Shown here in pieces: positions 43,396 through 52,888 of a stretch of DNA of 64,000 nucleotides. The notes under the pieces are model-generated. The model was not told the DNA's origin. It saw only the letters and a program-made list of their open reading frames with translations, and did not search any database. Made by a program: the position numbers and the translations under genes. Origin of the DNA: JBEEJZ01 sp046046915. GTDB lineage: Bacteria > Pseudomonadota > Gammaproteobacteria > Burkholderiales > Burkholderiaceae_C. Location: the NCBI GenBank assembly GCA_046046915.1, contig JBJOIT010000012.1, positions 5,240 to 69,239 on the forward strand. The letters run 5' to 3'. The first letter of the stretch is position 1. Each line of letters starts with the position of its first letter.

Positions 43396-43992
43396 ATGGC
43401 CACGATCCTTCTTCTCGGTGAACTGGGCAGGCGCTTTGGGCGTCGCCATCAGATGGCGGTGGCTTCGGCCGCCGAGGCGGTGCGGGCCCTTTGTGCGAAT
43501 TTTCCGCAGTTTGAGCGCGAGTTGGTCTCCTCTGGCGAGCGGGGTGTGGGCTACAGGGTGCTGGCCGGGCGGGACCAACTCGCGCTCGACCGATTGCATG
43601 AACCCACCGGCCAGCAGCGCATCACCATCGCGCCTGTGGTCTCGGGAGCGGGCGGCAACGGTCTAGGTCAGATCCTGCTGGGGGCAGCTTTGATCGCTGT
43701 GTCCTGGTGGAACCCGATGGGCTGGGCAGCCGCTGGCTCATTCTTGTCGCAAGCGACCCTGTATTCGGTAGGCACATCCATGATCCTGGGCGGTGTGGCC
43801 CAGATGATTGCGCCCACCGCCAAAGCTTCAGATCCGTCCGAGCGCCCAGAAAACCGCCCCAGTTATGTGTTCAACGGGGCCGTGAATACCACCGCCCAAG
43901 GCCATCCCGTGCCAGTGGGCTACGGCCGCATGATCGTGGGTTCGGCTGTGATCAGTGCGGGCATCGATGTCGATGAAATACCTGTCCTTTAA
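43396..43992 (+). CDS. Tail assembly protein I-like
   Basis: A 198-residue protein of the lambda gpI family. It has an N-terminal ubiquitin-like beta-grasp part (ATILLLGELGRRFG, AVRALCANFPQFEREL) and a glycine- and alanine-rich hydrophobic middle (about 95-140) that may insert in a membrane or the hub. The end has the conserved RPSYVFNGAVNTTAQGHPVPVGYGRMIVGS. It is needed for tip assembly and lies before the J-like gene. Confidence 0.85.
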   Translation: MATILLLGELGRRFGRRHQMAVASAAEAVRALCANFPQFERELVSSGERGVGYRVLAGRDQLALDRLHEPTGQQRITIAPVVSGAGGNGLGQILLGAALIAVSWWNPMGWAAAGSFLSQATLYSVGTSMILGGVAQMIAPTAKASDPSERPENRPSYVFNGAVNTTAQGHPVPVGYGRMIVGSAVISAGIDVDEIPVL

Positions 43993-44015
43993 ATCCCTGT
44001 TGATGAGATCACTGC

Positions 44016-47000
44016 ATGAATCTGATGCCGGCTTCAAAACCTTTGATCATCGGCGCAGGCGGTGGCGGCAAGTCCGGTGGCGGTAGCGCCCGTGTGGCCC
44101 AAGAAGCTGCCGACAGCTTGCGCTCCAAAGCCTACGCCCGTGTGGTCGATTTGGTGTGCGAAGGAGAAATCGAAGGCCTGGTGCAGGGCCTGCAGTCGGT
44201 CTTTCTGGACGACACGCCGATTCAGAATGCCGATGGCAGCTACAACTTTTCTGGGGTGACGCTTGAAAGCCGCCCCGGCACCCAGCAGCAGGGCTACATC
44301 CCGGGCTTTGCCTCGGTAGAAAACGAGGTCTCGGTCGGCGTGGAATGCAAGTTTGCCAAGCCGGTCGTGCGCGCCATCACCGACCCCGACGTGGACGCTG
44401 TGCGCCTCAAAGTGAGCATGCCCGCGCTCACCTTGCAGGACACGACCAACGGCGACTTGAACGGCACATCGGTCAGCTATGCGATCGACTTGCAGTCAGC
44501 AGGCGCTGGTTTTGTTCAGGCGCTCACCGACACGGTTTCTGGCAAGACCACCTCGCGCTACCAACGCAGTTACTACGTGCCGCTGTCCGGCACAGGTCCT
44601 TGGGATGTCCGCCTTCGCAGGCTGACCGAAGACGCGACCCAAAGCAGCCTGCAAAACAAGACCTTCCTAGACTCGTACACCGAGGTCATCGAGAGCAAGC
44701 TGCGCTACCCCAACAGCGCCTTGATGGCCCTGCGGGTGGACGCCTCGCAGTTCAACGCCATCCCCCGGCGCAGCTATGAGCTCAAACTCCTGCGTGTGCG
44801 GGTGCCGTCCAACTACGACCCGGAGTCTCGCGCATACGCGGGTGTCTGGGACGGCACCTTCAAGGTGGCCTGGACGGACAACCCGGCTTGGTGTTTTTAC
44901 GATCTGGTCACCAACACCCGTTATGGCTTGGGGCATTTCATCCCAGAGTCTCAGGTTGACAAGTGGGCGCTGTACCGGGTGGCCCGTTACTGTGATGAAC
45001 TGGTGCCCGATGGCCTGGGTGGGCACGAGCCCCGCTTCACCTGCAACCTCTACCTGCAAACCCGCGAGCAGGCCTACAAAGTGGTGCAGGACATGGCTTC
45101 GGTCTTTCGGGGCATGGCCTATTGGTCGGGTGGTGCCATCACCGTCACGCAAGATGCGCCCCAAGACCCGGTCTATCAGTTCACTGCTGCCAACGTCATC
45201 GATGGCGAGTTCGCCTTACAGGGCTCGTCCGCCAAGGCTCGGCACACCGTGGCCCTGGTCAGCTGGGTCGATCCGGAGGATTTTTACAGACAGAAGGTGG
45301 AATACGTTGAGGACGTCGCGGGCATCGCGCGCTACGGCGTGGTGCAAGCCGATGTGGTGGCCATGGGCTGCACCTCGCGCGGGCAGGCCAACCGGGTGGG
45401 CAAGTGGCTGCTGTATTCAGAGCAGTCCGAATCAGAAATCATCACTTTCCGCACAGGCTTGGAGGGTGCGGTGGTGCGCCCGGGCGATGTCATCCAGATG
45501 GCCGATCCGAGTCGGGGCGGCATGCGCCTTGGGGGGCGCGTCGCAGCAGCTACCACCACCAGCGTTACCCTGGACCAGGATTTGCCAGCCGATTTACCCT
45601 GGCGGCTTTCGGTGATCTTGCCGAGCGGAGCCGTGGAAGAGCGCTTGGTGGGGGCCACTTTCGCATCGGCCAGCGGTGATGCACACGCTCGGCGAACCCT
45701 CACGGTCACCATCCCCTTCAGCATGGCACCGCAAACCGATGCCATCTGGGTACTGGCTTCTTCCATCATCGAGCCGCAACTGTTTCGGGTGGTGTCAGTG
45801 GCCGAGCGCGAGCCCGGTGTGCATGAAGTCACGGCTCTGGCCCACAACCCGGGCAAGTACGCGGCCATTGAAGAGGGCCTGGCGCTGCAGCCGCGCGCCA
45901 TCACGGTGCTGTCGGACATGCCTGCCGCCCCCACAGCCCTCAGCATGCAAGAGAGCCTGTACCGGGTCAAAGACCGGGCGCAGGTGCTTGTCCAACTGTC
46001 CTGGGCTGAAGTGCCCGCGGCCATTGCTTACCGGCTTTCCTACCGGGTGGGCGGAGGCAACTTCGTGAGCTTGCCGCTGGTGAGCGCCAATTACGCAGAA
46101 ATCCGCGATGCCCAGGAGGGTGAGTACGAGTTCAGCTTAAGGGCCATTGGCATCACCCGCAAGGAGAGCGCGCCCGCCACACTCAGCGCCACGGTGCTGG
46201 GCAAGACACTGCCCCCATCGGATGTGACCGGCTTTACCGTGCAGCGGCGCATGTCCGATCTGCTGCTGAGCTGGGACGAACTGCCCGATGCTGATCTGGC
46301 GGGCTACGAGGTGCGGGTTGGGCCTGGCTGGGACGACGCCCAACTGGTTGCCAAGACCTTAGGCACCCAGATGGTTCACGACCAGGACGCAGCAGGGCAG
46401 TACCCGTACCACATCCGCGCTTACGACACTTCGGGCCAATACAGCGCGCATGTCACCACCTTTGTGTTGACCTTGCCGGCCCCGGCCACGGTGCGCCAGT
46501 TCGATGTGGTGCAGTCGGCCAACCGGCTGGAGTTTCGCTGGCAACCCAACCCTGAGCCCGAGGTGGTGGGCTACGAGCTGCGAGAAGGTGCGGCATGGGA
46601 CGCCTCGCTCTTTGTGGCCGAGGTCAAGTCCACCAGCTACACGCTGCCCTCAGGCTTTGATGGCGAGCGCAAATTCTGGATCAAGGCGATCGCCTCGCCC
46701 GGCATCTACAGCGACACGCCCACTTTCGTCTCGACTGTGGTGGCCCAGCCGCAAAACGCCAATCTGATCCTCGAGCGTGACGAGCAAGCAGGGGGCTTTG
46801 CTGGCACCATGCATTTCGCCTCGGTGGTCACGGTCAATGGCAAAAACGTGCTGCGCATGAACACCGGCGCGCAAGTGGCCGAATACCTTTTCGAGCTGGA
46901 TCTGGTCTCGCCCATCCGGGCACAGAACACCTTGCTCAGCAGCCTGGGCGCTTCGGTCGATGACCGCACCACCTGGCAGGAAGCCAACTTTGTCTGGAGC

Positions 47001-47561
47001 GGTGATGCCGCTCGAAGGCAGTGGACCTACGACGGCGCCATCGCCAACGTGGACGCGCGGTTTCAGATGGCGCGAGAGGATGTGCTGCACCCGGGCGAGC
47101 TCTGCGGCTGGCGGCTCAGCGGATCTGTGATGGGCATTGGCAATGCAGTAACGAGCCAGTCGGCGGGCGTGAGTTACGGCGATGGCCGCTACGGCATGGG
47201 GCTCATGGTCAAAGACACCACTCAGGTGGCCTGGACTGTGAACATGCCGCAGGTGTTTCACACCTCGTTCTGGTTCATCCCCCAAGAGGTCACGACCTGC
47301 GTGATCTGGAAAGCAACAGGGCCAGTCGGCGCTTTGCTGCTGGGCTATGACGCCCAAACGCAAGACTTCTTCTTGGAAGACCATTTGTCCAGGCGCGTCA
47401 CGCTCGCATTTGGGCTGGAATCATCCGATCGGGTCTGTCTGGGGTTATGCCAGACCAGCACAGAACGCCGCCTCTTTGCCGCCAGGATGGGCGGCGGTGT
47501 CCAGTCGGCCCGCGCACGGCTTGAGCCCGTGGGTGCGTTCAGCAGTTTGCGGCTGTATTGA
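44016..47561 (+). CDS. Host specificity protein J-like central tail tip
   Basis: An 1181-residue protein of the lambda gpJ family. The N-terminal hub domain starts with a glycine-rich segment and ARVVDLVCEGEIEGLVQG. A tail-protein domain follows (about 300-560), then fibronectin type III-like repeats (about 630-920: PPSDVTGFTVQRRMSDLLLSWDELPDADLAGYEVRVG and a second copy). The C-terminal 250 residues are probably the receptor-binding or adaptor part and are the most likely to vary among phages. Confidence 0.92.
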   Translation: MNLMPASKPLIIGAGGGGKSGGGSARVAQEAADSLRSKAYARVVDLVCEGEIEGLVQGLQSVFLDDTPIQNADGSYNFSGVTLESRPGTQQQGYIPGFASVENEVSVGVECKFAKPVVRAITDPDVDAVRLKVSMPALTLQDTTNGDLNGTSVSYAIDLQSAGAGFVQALTDTVSGKTTSRYQRSYYVPLSGTGPWDVRLRRLTEDATQSSLQNKTFLDSYTEVIESKLRYPNSALMALRVDASQFNAIPRRSYELKLLRVRVPSNYDPESRAYAGVWDGTFKVAWTDNPAWCFYDLVTNTRYGLGHFIPESQVDKWALYRVARYCDELVPDGLGGHEPRFTCNLYLQTREQAYKVVQDMASVFRGMAYWSGGAITVTQDAPQDPVYQFTAANVIDGEFALQGSSAKARHTVALVSWVDPEDFYRQKVEYVEDVAGIARYGVVQADVVAMGCTSRGQANRVGKWLLYSEQSESEIITFRTGLEGAVVRPGDVIQMADPSRGGMRLGGRVAAATTTSVTLDQDLPADLPWRLSVILPSGAVEERLVGATFASASGDAHARRTLTVTIPFSMAPQTDAIWVLASSIIEPQLFRVVSVAEREPGVHEVTALAHNPGKYAAIEEGLALQPRAITVLSDMPAAPTALSMQESLYRVKDRAQVLVQLSWAEVPAAIAYRLSYRVGGGNFVSLPLVSANYAEIRDAQEGEYEFSLRAIGITRKESAPATLSATVLGKTLPPSDVTGFTVQRRMSDLLLSWDELPDADLAGYEVRVGPGWDDAQLVAKTLGTQMVHDQDAAGQYPYHIRAYDTSGQYSAHVTTFVLTLPAPATVRQFDVVQSANRLEFRWQPNPEPEVVGYELREGAAWDASLFVAEVKSTSYTLPSGFDGERKFWIKAIASPGIYSDTPTFVSTVVAQPQNANLILERDEQAGGFAGTMHFASVVTVNGKNVLRMNTGAQVAEYLFELDLVSPIRAQNTLLSSLGASVDDRTTWQEANFVWSGDAARRQWTYDGAIANVDARFQMAREDVLHPGELCGWRLSGSVMGIGNAVTSQSAGVSYGDGRYGMGLMVKDTTQVAWTVNMPQVFHTSFWFIPQEVTTCVIWKATGPVGALLLGYDAQTQDFFLEDHLSRRVTLAFGLESSDRVCLGLCQTSTERRLFAARMGGGVQSARARLEPVGAFSSLRLY

Positions 47562-47603
47562 GCAGGCGCTGATTTTTTTAGCAATTCAGTTTTAAGGCAT
47601 CAC

Positions 47604-48050
47604 ATGATTGACGAAAACATGCAACTGCAGGGGGCGATGACCCTCATTGTTCGCCGCGCCAGTGGCGACATCGAAACCGTTCACAAAGACAACATCATCG
47701 TCAACGTTGGCTTTGATTTCATCGCCGACGCCATCGGCAAATCCACCAGTCGTCCCTCGGTCATGGGTTTCATCGCTCTGGGCACAGGAACCACGGCGGC
47801 TGCGGCCAGCCAGTCGGCCCTGGTCTCCGAGCTCGACCGAAACGCCGCCACCTATACCCACACCGTTGGCACCAAAGCCTTCAGCTTCACTGCCGACTTC
47901 CCCGCAGGTGACGGCACGGGGGCAATCACGGAAGCTGGGGTGTTCAATGCCGCATCGGGCGGCATCATGCTCGACAGGGTGGTGTTCCCGGTGGTGAACA
48001 AGGGGGCGGACGACAGCCTGACGGCAGTGTTCACCTTCACCATGAGCTGA
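47604..48050 (+). CDS. Phage tail protein of unknown role
   Basis: A 148-residue beta-rich protein: GAMTLIVRRASGDIETVHKDNIIVNVGFDFIADAIGK, VMGFIALGTGTTAAAASQSALVSEL and EAGVFNAASGGIMLDRVVFPVVNKGADDSLTAVFTFTM. This pattern is common in phage tail-tip and fibre clusters and may be a fibre adaptor. It lies between the J-like gene and the repeat protein. Confidence 0.7.
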   Translation: MIDENMQLQGAMTLIVRRASGDIETVHKDNIIVNVGFDFIADAIGKSTSRPSVMGFIALGTGTTAAAASQSALVSELDRNAATYTHTVGTKAFSFTADFPAGDGTGAITEAGVFNAASGGIMLDRVVFPVVNKGADDSLTAVFTFTMS

Positions 48051-48055
48051 TAACC

Positions 48056-49408
48056 ATGGCCGAGACGGTCACTGTAGGCGAGTCCCAAGGCCCGCGCTAC
48101 ACCTGGGCCAATGCCAGTTTCACTTGGCAGAGCGCCAGTGCGGGCAAATCCTGGCTCACGGCTTACCCCGCTGTATATGTGGTCGCAGTGGCTGCCACGC
48201 TGGCTTGGACGCAGGCGTCAGGTCGTCAGCATGGCAAGCGTCTTGGCGAAAATCTGTCCCTTGCAGAAACCCGGCGTCATCAGGCCGCGCTGCAAAGGAC
48301 AGAGTCAATCGGGTTTGCCGACACCTACTACGACTTGATCGCCTATGTCCTGCGCTGGGTTGAGTCGCTGGGGGTGACTGAGGGCGTTGCCAAATCGAGC
48401 CGCAAGTCCGTTCAAGAAAACCTTCAAAGTCTGGACGGCTTGGCCCGCTCCATAGCCAAAGCCTTGCAAGAAGGCTTGCCTGTAACCGAGGTCTTGTCTC
48501 GGCAGATGCGCCAAAAGCATGCTGAGAGCCTGCCAGTGGCATCGGTATCCGCGCGGGTCGCCACCAAAACAGTCGCTGAAAGAGTGGCTTTGACCGATGA
48601 CCTGGATCAACGCTTCAGCAAACGGGTCAGCGAAGGGCTGAACTTTGCCGAAACTTATTACGACCTGATCGCCTTCATCCTGCGCATTGGCGAAGGTTTG
48701 GCTGTAAGCGATCAGGCCTCCAGGCGGCTTCAAAAGCCAGTCGCTGAGGCTCTCAGCACAAAGGATCAGCTTACCCGCAGATCCGTCAAACAGGTGGCCG
48801 AGGCACTGGCGTTTGCCGAAACTTTGGGCCGCACAGTGGCCTACAGGCGGTTCTTGCAAGAAGGTCTGGGTGTCTCGGAAGCCTTGCGCCGGGCGATGCG
48901 CCTCAGGGCCCATGAAGCCTTGGCGCTCGCTGAGCAGTATCGCCGCCACGCCAACGGCGTGATCAGCGACATGATCGTGGCCAGCACCGAGATCACCGAA
49001 GCCGATTTTGCAAGCATCGTCGAAGCGGGTCATCCCCCGGGCTACACGGATTTCCGGGACTTCATTCAGGGCGACTACACCTACCAGCGCGCCTTGTTCC
49101 GTGCCATCCTGAAGTCCAGAAACTCCGACCGGGGTTTTATTGACGCGCTACGCGTGACGGTAGACGTGCCCGATGTCTTTGACCGGGGCACTGTGCAGAT
49201 CACCGATGCGCAGGCAGGTGCCGTGATTGGCTTTGCCCGAATTTTTAGGGTGCCGCCCGAGGTGACCATGACCCACAAGGGCGGCACGGTGGTCGCCATC
49301 CCGCGCCTGTCCAGTGCGGTCACCCGAACAGGGTTCACTGCCATCTTAGAAAACACCGCTGGCACCCGCGTGACCGGCACCTTCACCTGGATCGCTCAGG
49401 GGTACTGA
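48056..49408 (+). CDS. Tail protein with thirteen 18-residue repeats
   Basis: A 450-residue protein with an internal array of repeat units of the form E-[GSA]-L-x-[VF]-[ST/A]-[ED]-x3-R-x3-K-x-V-x. Units start at Glu65, 83, 103, 121, 139, 157, 175, 193, 213, 231, 249, 269 and 287, so spacing is 18 residues, with 20 three times. Eighteen residues equals five helix turns, so a regular helical rod is likely. The N-terminus (1-60) and C-terminus (300-450, beta-rich, VPPEVTMTHKGGTVVAIPRL) are non-repetitive. Probably a virion fibre shaft or adaptor. Confidence 0.7.
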   Translation: MAETVTVGESQGPRYTWANASFTWQSASAGKSWLTAYPAVYVVAVAATLAWTQASGRQHGKRLGENLSLAETRRHQAALQRTESIGFADTYYDLIAYVLRWVESLGVTEGVAKSSRKSVQENLQSLDGLARSIAKALQEGLPVTEVLSRQMRQKHAESLPVASVSARVATKTVAERVALTDDLDQRFSKRVSEGLNFAETYYDLIAFILRIGEGLAVSDQASRRLQKPVAEALSTKDQLTRRSVKQVAEALAFAETLGRTVAYRRFLQEGLGVSEALRRAMRLRAHEALALAEQYRRHANGVISDMIVASTEITEADFASIVEAGHPPGYTDFRDFIQGDYTYQRALFRAILKSRNSDRGFIDALRVTVDVPDVFDRGTVQITDAQAGAVIGFARIFRVPPEVTMTHKGGTVVAIPRLSSAVTRTGFTAILENTAGTRVTGTFTWIAQGY

Positions 49409-49448
49409 CAGCTCCAATGTACCTCAGTCATTTGCCCACCCATTCACC

Positions 49449-50384
49449 ATGCAAAACTTCACCGACATCCCGTCCTCGCGCACGCTGTCTGACTCACTCA
49501 TCGAGATCCTGAACAACGACAAGACGGCGATCTCCTGCAACAGCGGCACCACATTTCCGACGACCAACCAGCAAGTGGGCATGCTGTGCTACCGCACGGA
49601 CCAGCTCAAGCTCTATCAGCTGATCGGCACCAACCCGGACAACTGGCGCTTCATCATGGACCTGGCCAGTGGCATCGACGCCCAGTTCGCGGCCAAACTC
49701 AATGCCGCCGCCTACACAGCAGCGGACGTGCTGGCCAAGCTGCTCACGGTGGATGGCCCGAGCTCCGGGCTGGATGCCGACTTGCTGGACGGCCAGCACG
49801 CCAGCGCTTTTGCACCAGCTTCGCACAATCACAACTCGGCCTATCTGGGCATCAGCGCCAAGGCGACGGACGCAGACCGCCTGGACGGCTACGACGCCTC
49901 GGCCTTTGTCCGCTCGGTCAACGGTAGTGGTCCTGACGCGAACGGCAACGCCACAGTCAACATCGATTTGTCGGGGCGGGTAGCGCGCAGCGGCGACAGC
50001 ATGAGTGGGCGCCTCACGCTGCCCAGCCAGACCGTACAGAGCACCTCGCCCACGATCGACTTTTACGACACAGACCAGGGCAGCACCCGTTATCTGCATG
50101 TCAACAGCAACCTGATGGGGTTTTTGAAGACCGACGGTAACTGGGACATGTACATGAACAACGGCGGCTCCATGTGGACCGCCAACTATGGCTGGCTGCA
50201 CGACTACTTTTTCAAGCAAGTGGCCAATTGCGGTGGTACTGGTTACGCCATCAATTGCTATGGCAGCGGCAACATCACCAGTCGGCATGACTACGAGTTG
50301 ATTGATGAAGGTGGACAGGTGAGGTTGCGCACGGTGAACGTGCTGACCAATTGCAACTGCAATTGCAACTGCTGTGGCTGCTGA
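49449..50384 (+). CDS. Tail fibre protein ending in NCNCNCNCCGC
   Basis: A 311-residue fibre-like protein. The N-terminal domain (about 1-75) may attach to the tail. Two copies of a D-A-D-x-L-D-G-x-x-A-S-A-F motif (near 107-119 and 141-153) are typical of phage fibre shafts. A beta-rich part follows (LSGRVARSGDSMSGRLTLPSQTV, IDFYDTDQGSTRYLHVNSN), then an end with VANCGGTGYAINCYGSG. The last 11 residues alternate Asn and Cys and close CCGC. Five genes with oxygenase and radical SAM enzymes follow in overlapping order, so the tail may be a modification substrate. Confidence 0.8.
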   Translation: MQNFTDIPSSRTLSDSLIEILNNDKTAISCNSGTTFPTTNQQVGMLCYRTDQLKLYQLIGTNPDNWRFIMDLASGIDAQFAAKLNAAAYTAADVLAKLLTVDGPSSGLDADLLDGQHASAFAPASHNHNSAYLGISAKATDADRLDGYDASAFVRSVNGSGPDANGNATVNIDLSGRVARSGDSMSGRLTLPSQTVQSTSPTIDFYDTDQGSTRYLHVNSNLMGFLKTDGNWDMYMNNGGSMWTANYGWLHDYFFKQVANCGGTGYAINCYGSGNITSRHDYELIDEGGQVRLRTVNVLTNCNCNCNCCGC

Positions 50385-50398
50385 AAGGGGATCTGCTC

Positions 50399-51193
50399 AT
50401 GAAAACCATCCGCATGTCTTATCCGCTGCAAAGCCCTGCGAGCACAACAAACGCGCACCGAAACAACCTCATTCGCATTCAGAGGGTGGAGGGCGATTTC
50501 TTGATCGAACACCTTACGCCTGCATTTGAGCAAGCCTTGGATGAAAGTGGCCGGGTCATTGATGAATCGTCTGCGCCCATGTTGGTCGGCCATCAAAGCG
50601 CATTTGTCCACGCTGTCACAGTAAGTGACCTGCAAAACCTCGCGCAAGATCCCGGCAATGCCTACACCGTCTGGCTCTTTGCACTGCGTCAAGGGGAGAA
50701 TGAGCCGGTGTGGATCAACAAGTTCGCGCAGACTGCCTTGTCTAAAGAAGGGTTTCGGCAGTACTGGAACCAGCAGCCCATGCTGGTCTTGGCCCAGCTT
50801 TGGATCCCACCGCTAGGTCTTGAGCCCTCACTGGTGCTCATGTGCTCGCCACAAGCGGGTCAGACCGAGGTGACCGGTTTTGAGTTTGATCACGAGTGGG
50901 AAAGCAATTCGGTTGCCATGGCTCTGGCGTTTCCCTCGTTTCGCTTGGTCGATGAGGGGGGTGATCCCCGGCGCATCCGTATCTCGGCGGTCAATGACCA
51001 GGGGATGGTGCTCCCGGCGTCTGGGCAGGTGCTACTGAGCACCACGGCCGGTGCTTTGAGCAACAGCCGCCCAAACCTGGATCAAGGGCAAGCCCTTGTC
51101 ACGCTCTTTGGCGCAGACCCCGGGGCCCTGGCCAAGATCAAGCTGGGATTCAAGTGGTTCAGCGGTGTCGAAGAGCTGGAGGTGCGGGTGTGA
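50399..51193 (+). CDS. Unknown protein in tail-modification cassette
   Basis: A 264-residue soluble protein with no family I recognise. A helical part (about 35-110) is followed by strand-rich segments; around 200-250 a pattern like SAVNDQGMVLPASGQVLLSTTAGALSNSRP suggests an Ig-like fold. The start at 50399 follows AAAGGGG; a longer frame overlaps the fibre gene in another phase and was rejected. It begins 14 bases after the fibre stop and its end overlaps the next GTG start by 4 bases. Confidence 0.65.
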   Translation: MKTIRMSYPLQSPASTTNAHRNNLIRIQRVEGDFLIEHLTPAFEQALDESGRVIDESSAPMLVGHQSAFVHAVTVSDLQNLAQDPGNAYTVWLFALRQGENEPVWINKFAQTALSKEGFRQYWNQQPMLVLAQLWIPPLGLEPSLVLMCSPQAGQTEVTGFEFDHEWESNSVAMALAFPSFRLVDEGGDPRRIRISAVNDQGMVLPASGQVLLSTTAGALSNSRPNLDQGQALVTLFGADPGALAKIKLGFKWFSGVEELEVRV

Positions 51194-52179
51194 GCGGTGC
51201 TGAAAAAGTCCGTGCGCGCTTCGTGCAGCGGGTCGATGAGTTCACACAACCGCTGGCCGTGGAGGTTCTGGCTGAGGCGGATCGCTTGACCTGGCGGCTG
51301 TTGGAGCCATTGGAGATGCTTAGGCAAGATTACCCTGTCGGTAAGGTGACCCAAAAGCAGTATCGGGTCCATCCTTTGGGCGCTTCGGTCTCAAAATCGC
51401 ATTCATTGCCCAGACGCGGCCAGCCCAGTCCCTACATCTTGCCAGTCAGAGTGGACATGCCATCTGGCCACACCGAGACCATTGATGGCGTGCCGTGGGG
51501 CCTGGTTGATGAAATCGCCCTGGATCCACAAGCCATGCACGCCAAGCCCCACATGTATGGCGAGCACCTGAGTGATTGGGCTGCCTGGATGTTTGTGCTG
51601 TGCACAGATACCTGGCGTTTCATGACACCCTTCAACCGCCATGTGCTCACCCACAGCAGCCGGGTAGACAGCGAAGGCTTTACCGCCTTGTCTTTACCGC
51701 TCACCAAGGCGCGCCAGACGCATTTGGTTGCCGGGTCATGCCTGGTGCCATGGCATGAATCGCCGCTCAGCGCTCAGATGGTGCTGCGCATCAACGCCCA
51801 CCCAGGCGGACAACTTTGGACCAACCTTCAAGTGGATGAGCACGTGACTTATGCCAAGCCAAGTGAGGCTCTGGCCGGGCATGCCCACACCATTACCCGG
51901 CTGCACGAACACATGCCCAAGCTCACTGTGCAAGCCCCACCAGTGGTGACAGCAGATCAGTGGGTGGAGCTGGAAATACGGTCCTCAGAGCCCGCCGATG
52001 CCTGTCTGCATGTGCACGCCGTCTCGGGCTATGTCCCACACCAACGCGTCCGCATGGTTGCAGGAAGGGCCCAAATTCGGGCCCTGGCCTTGGGGCTGCG
52101 TGCCGGAGAAAACCTGCATCTTCAATTTGGATTAGGGGCCGTCACCGCACTGGCCCAAGGAGTAATTCATGTCATTTGA
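51190..52179 (+). CDS. Unknown protein in tail-modification cassette
   Basis: A 329-residue protein with a GTG start overlapping the previous stop (GTGA). No cysteine motif or catalytic signature stands out. The N-terminal 50 residues are helical (AEKVRARFVQRVDEFTQPLAVEVLAEADRLTWRLLEPLEML); the rest alternates strands and histidine-bearing loops (HAHTITRLHEHMPKLTVQ). It may be a virion protein or a binding partner that presents the substrate. Overlaps the next gene by 11 bases. Confidence 0.65.
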   Translation: MSGAEKVRARFVQRVDEFTQPLAVEVLAEADRLTWRLLEPLEMLRQDYPVGKVTQKQYRVHPLGASVSKSHSLPRRGQPSPYILPVRVDMPSGHTETIDGVPWGLVDEIALDPQAMHAKPHMYGEHLSDWAAWMFVLCTDTWRFMTPFNRHVLTHSSRVDSEGFTALSLPLTKARQTHLVAGSCLVPWHESPLSAQMVLRINAHPGGQLWTNLQVDEHVTYAKPSEALAGHAHTITRLHEHMPKLTVQAPPVVTADQWVELEIRSSEPADACLHVHAVSGYVPHQRVRMVAGRAQIRALALGLRAGENLHLQFGLGAVTALAQGVIHVI

Positions 52180-52888
52180 CGCATCAGCGCACGCCCCGCC
52201 ACCCATCATGGCGGTGGCCACACAAGCCAGTCCGCATCCGTTCGCATCAACCGATGCTTCAGAGAACCACCCAACGTCATCCCAGAGTTGGGTTTTTTCT
52301 TTGTGGCCCAGCATTGTGCATGTCCATCCATCAGGCATACAGCTCGAACTGCTTGAACGACTGGCGACGGCCGTCCTGCGGGAAGACGCCGAGCACCGCT
52401 GGGGGCCCGAAGCCTGGCAGTGCCGCAGCCACGACTTGCTGCAGGGGGGCGTATCCCCGGCGGATGGTCTGCATGACATGTTGTCGGTGGTCCGTGAGCA
52501 CCTGCAATCCATCTGGGGCACATACCGATACCGCCTCAGCGCCCACATCATGCGCTGCCAGCCGGGATTTCATGTGGCTGAGCACATCGCCAGTTCGCGT
52601 GCTGGGCTAAATACGGTGCTGTTTTTGCAAGCCGACTACCCAACGACTGACAGTCCCAATGTGCGAACGCCGGGTTGTATGGTCATTGGCAATCCGGCCA
52701 AACGCGTCAATGAAACCGTGCTGCCTTGGGAAACGCCGGTGCATTTTCCGATTACGCCCCAGCCGGGCCTGCTTGTAACCATGCCCCTGTGCACGCCACA
52801 TGGCTACTTTCCTCTGCGCACCCAGACACGCGACACCCTGGCCATCGAGTTTCACTCGGTGGCAGAACCGGAGGCAGAACATGCTTGA
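52169..52888 (+). CDS. 2OG/Fe(II) oxygenase-like protein lacking the metal carboxylate
   Basis: A 239-residue protein alignable by eye with the next gene's product. The stretch His139-Ile-Ala141-SSRAGLNTVLFL corresponds to His-Ile-Asp in the partner. A distal His211 is followed ten residues later by Arg221 (PHGYFPLRTQTR), the histidine/arginine spacing of 2-oxoglutarate oxygenases. The Asp ligand is Ala. HxA or HxG at this position is known in iron halogenases, where chloride takes the free site, but a non-catalytic subunit is equally possible. AAGGAG precedes the ATG. Confidence 0.5.
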   Translation: MSFDASAHAPPPIMAVATQASPHPFASTDASENHPTSSQSWVFSLWPSIVHVHPSGIQLELLERLATAVLREDAEHRWGPEAWQCRSHDLLQGGVSPADGLHDMLSVVREHLQSIWGTYRYRLSAHIMRCQPGFHVAEHIASSRAGLNTVLFLQADYPTTDSPNVRTPGCMVIGNPAKRVNETVLPWETPVHFPITPQPGLLVTMPLCTPHGYFPLRTQTRDTLAIEFHSVAEPEAEHA

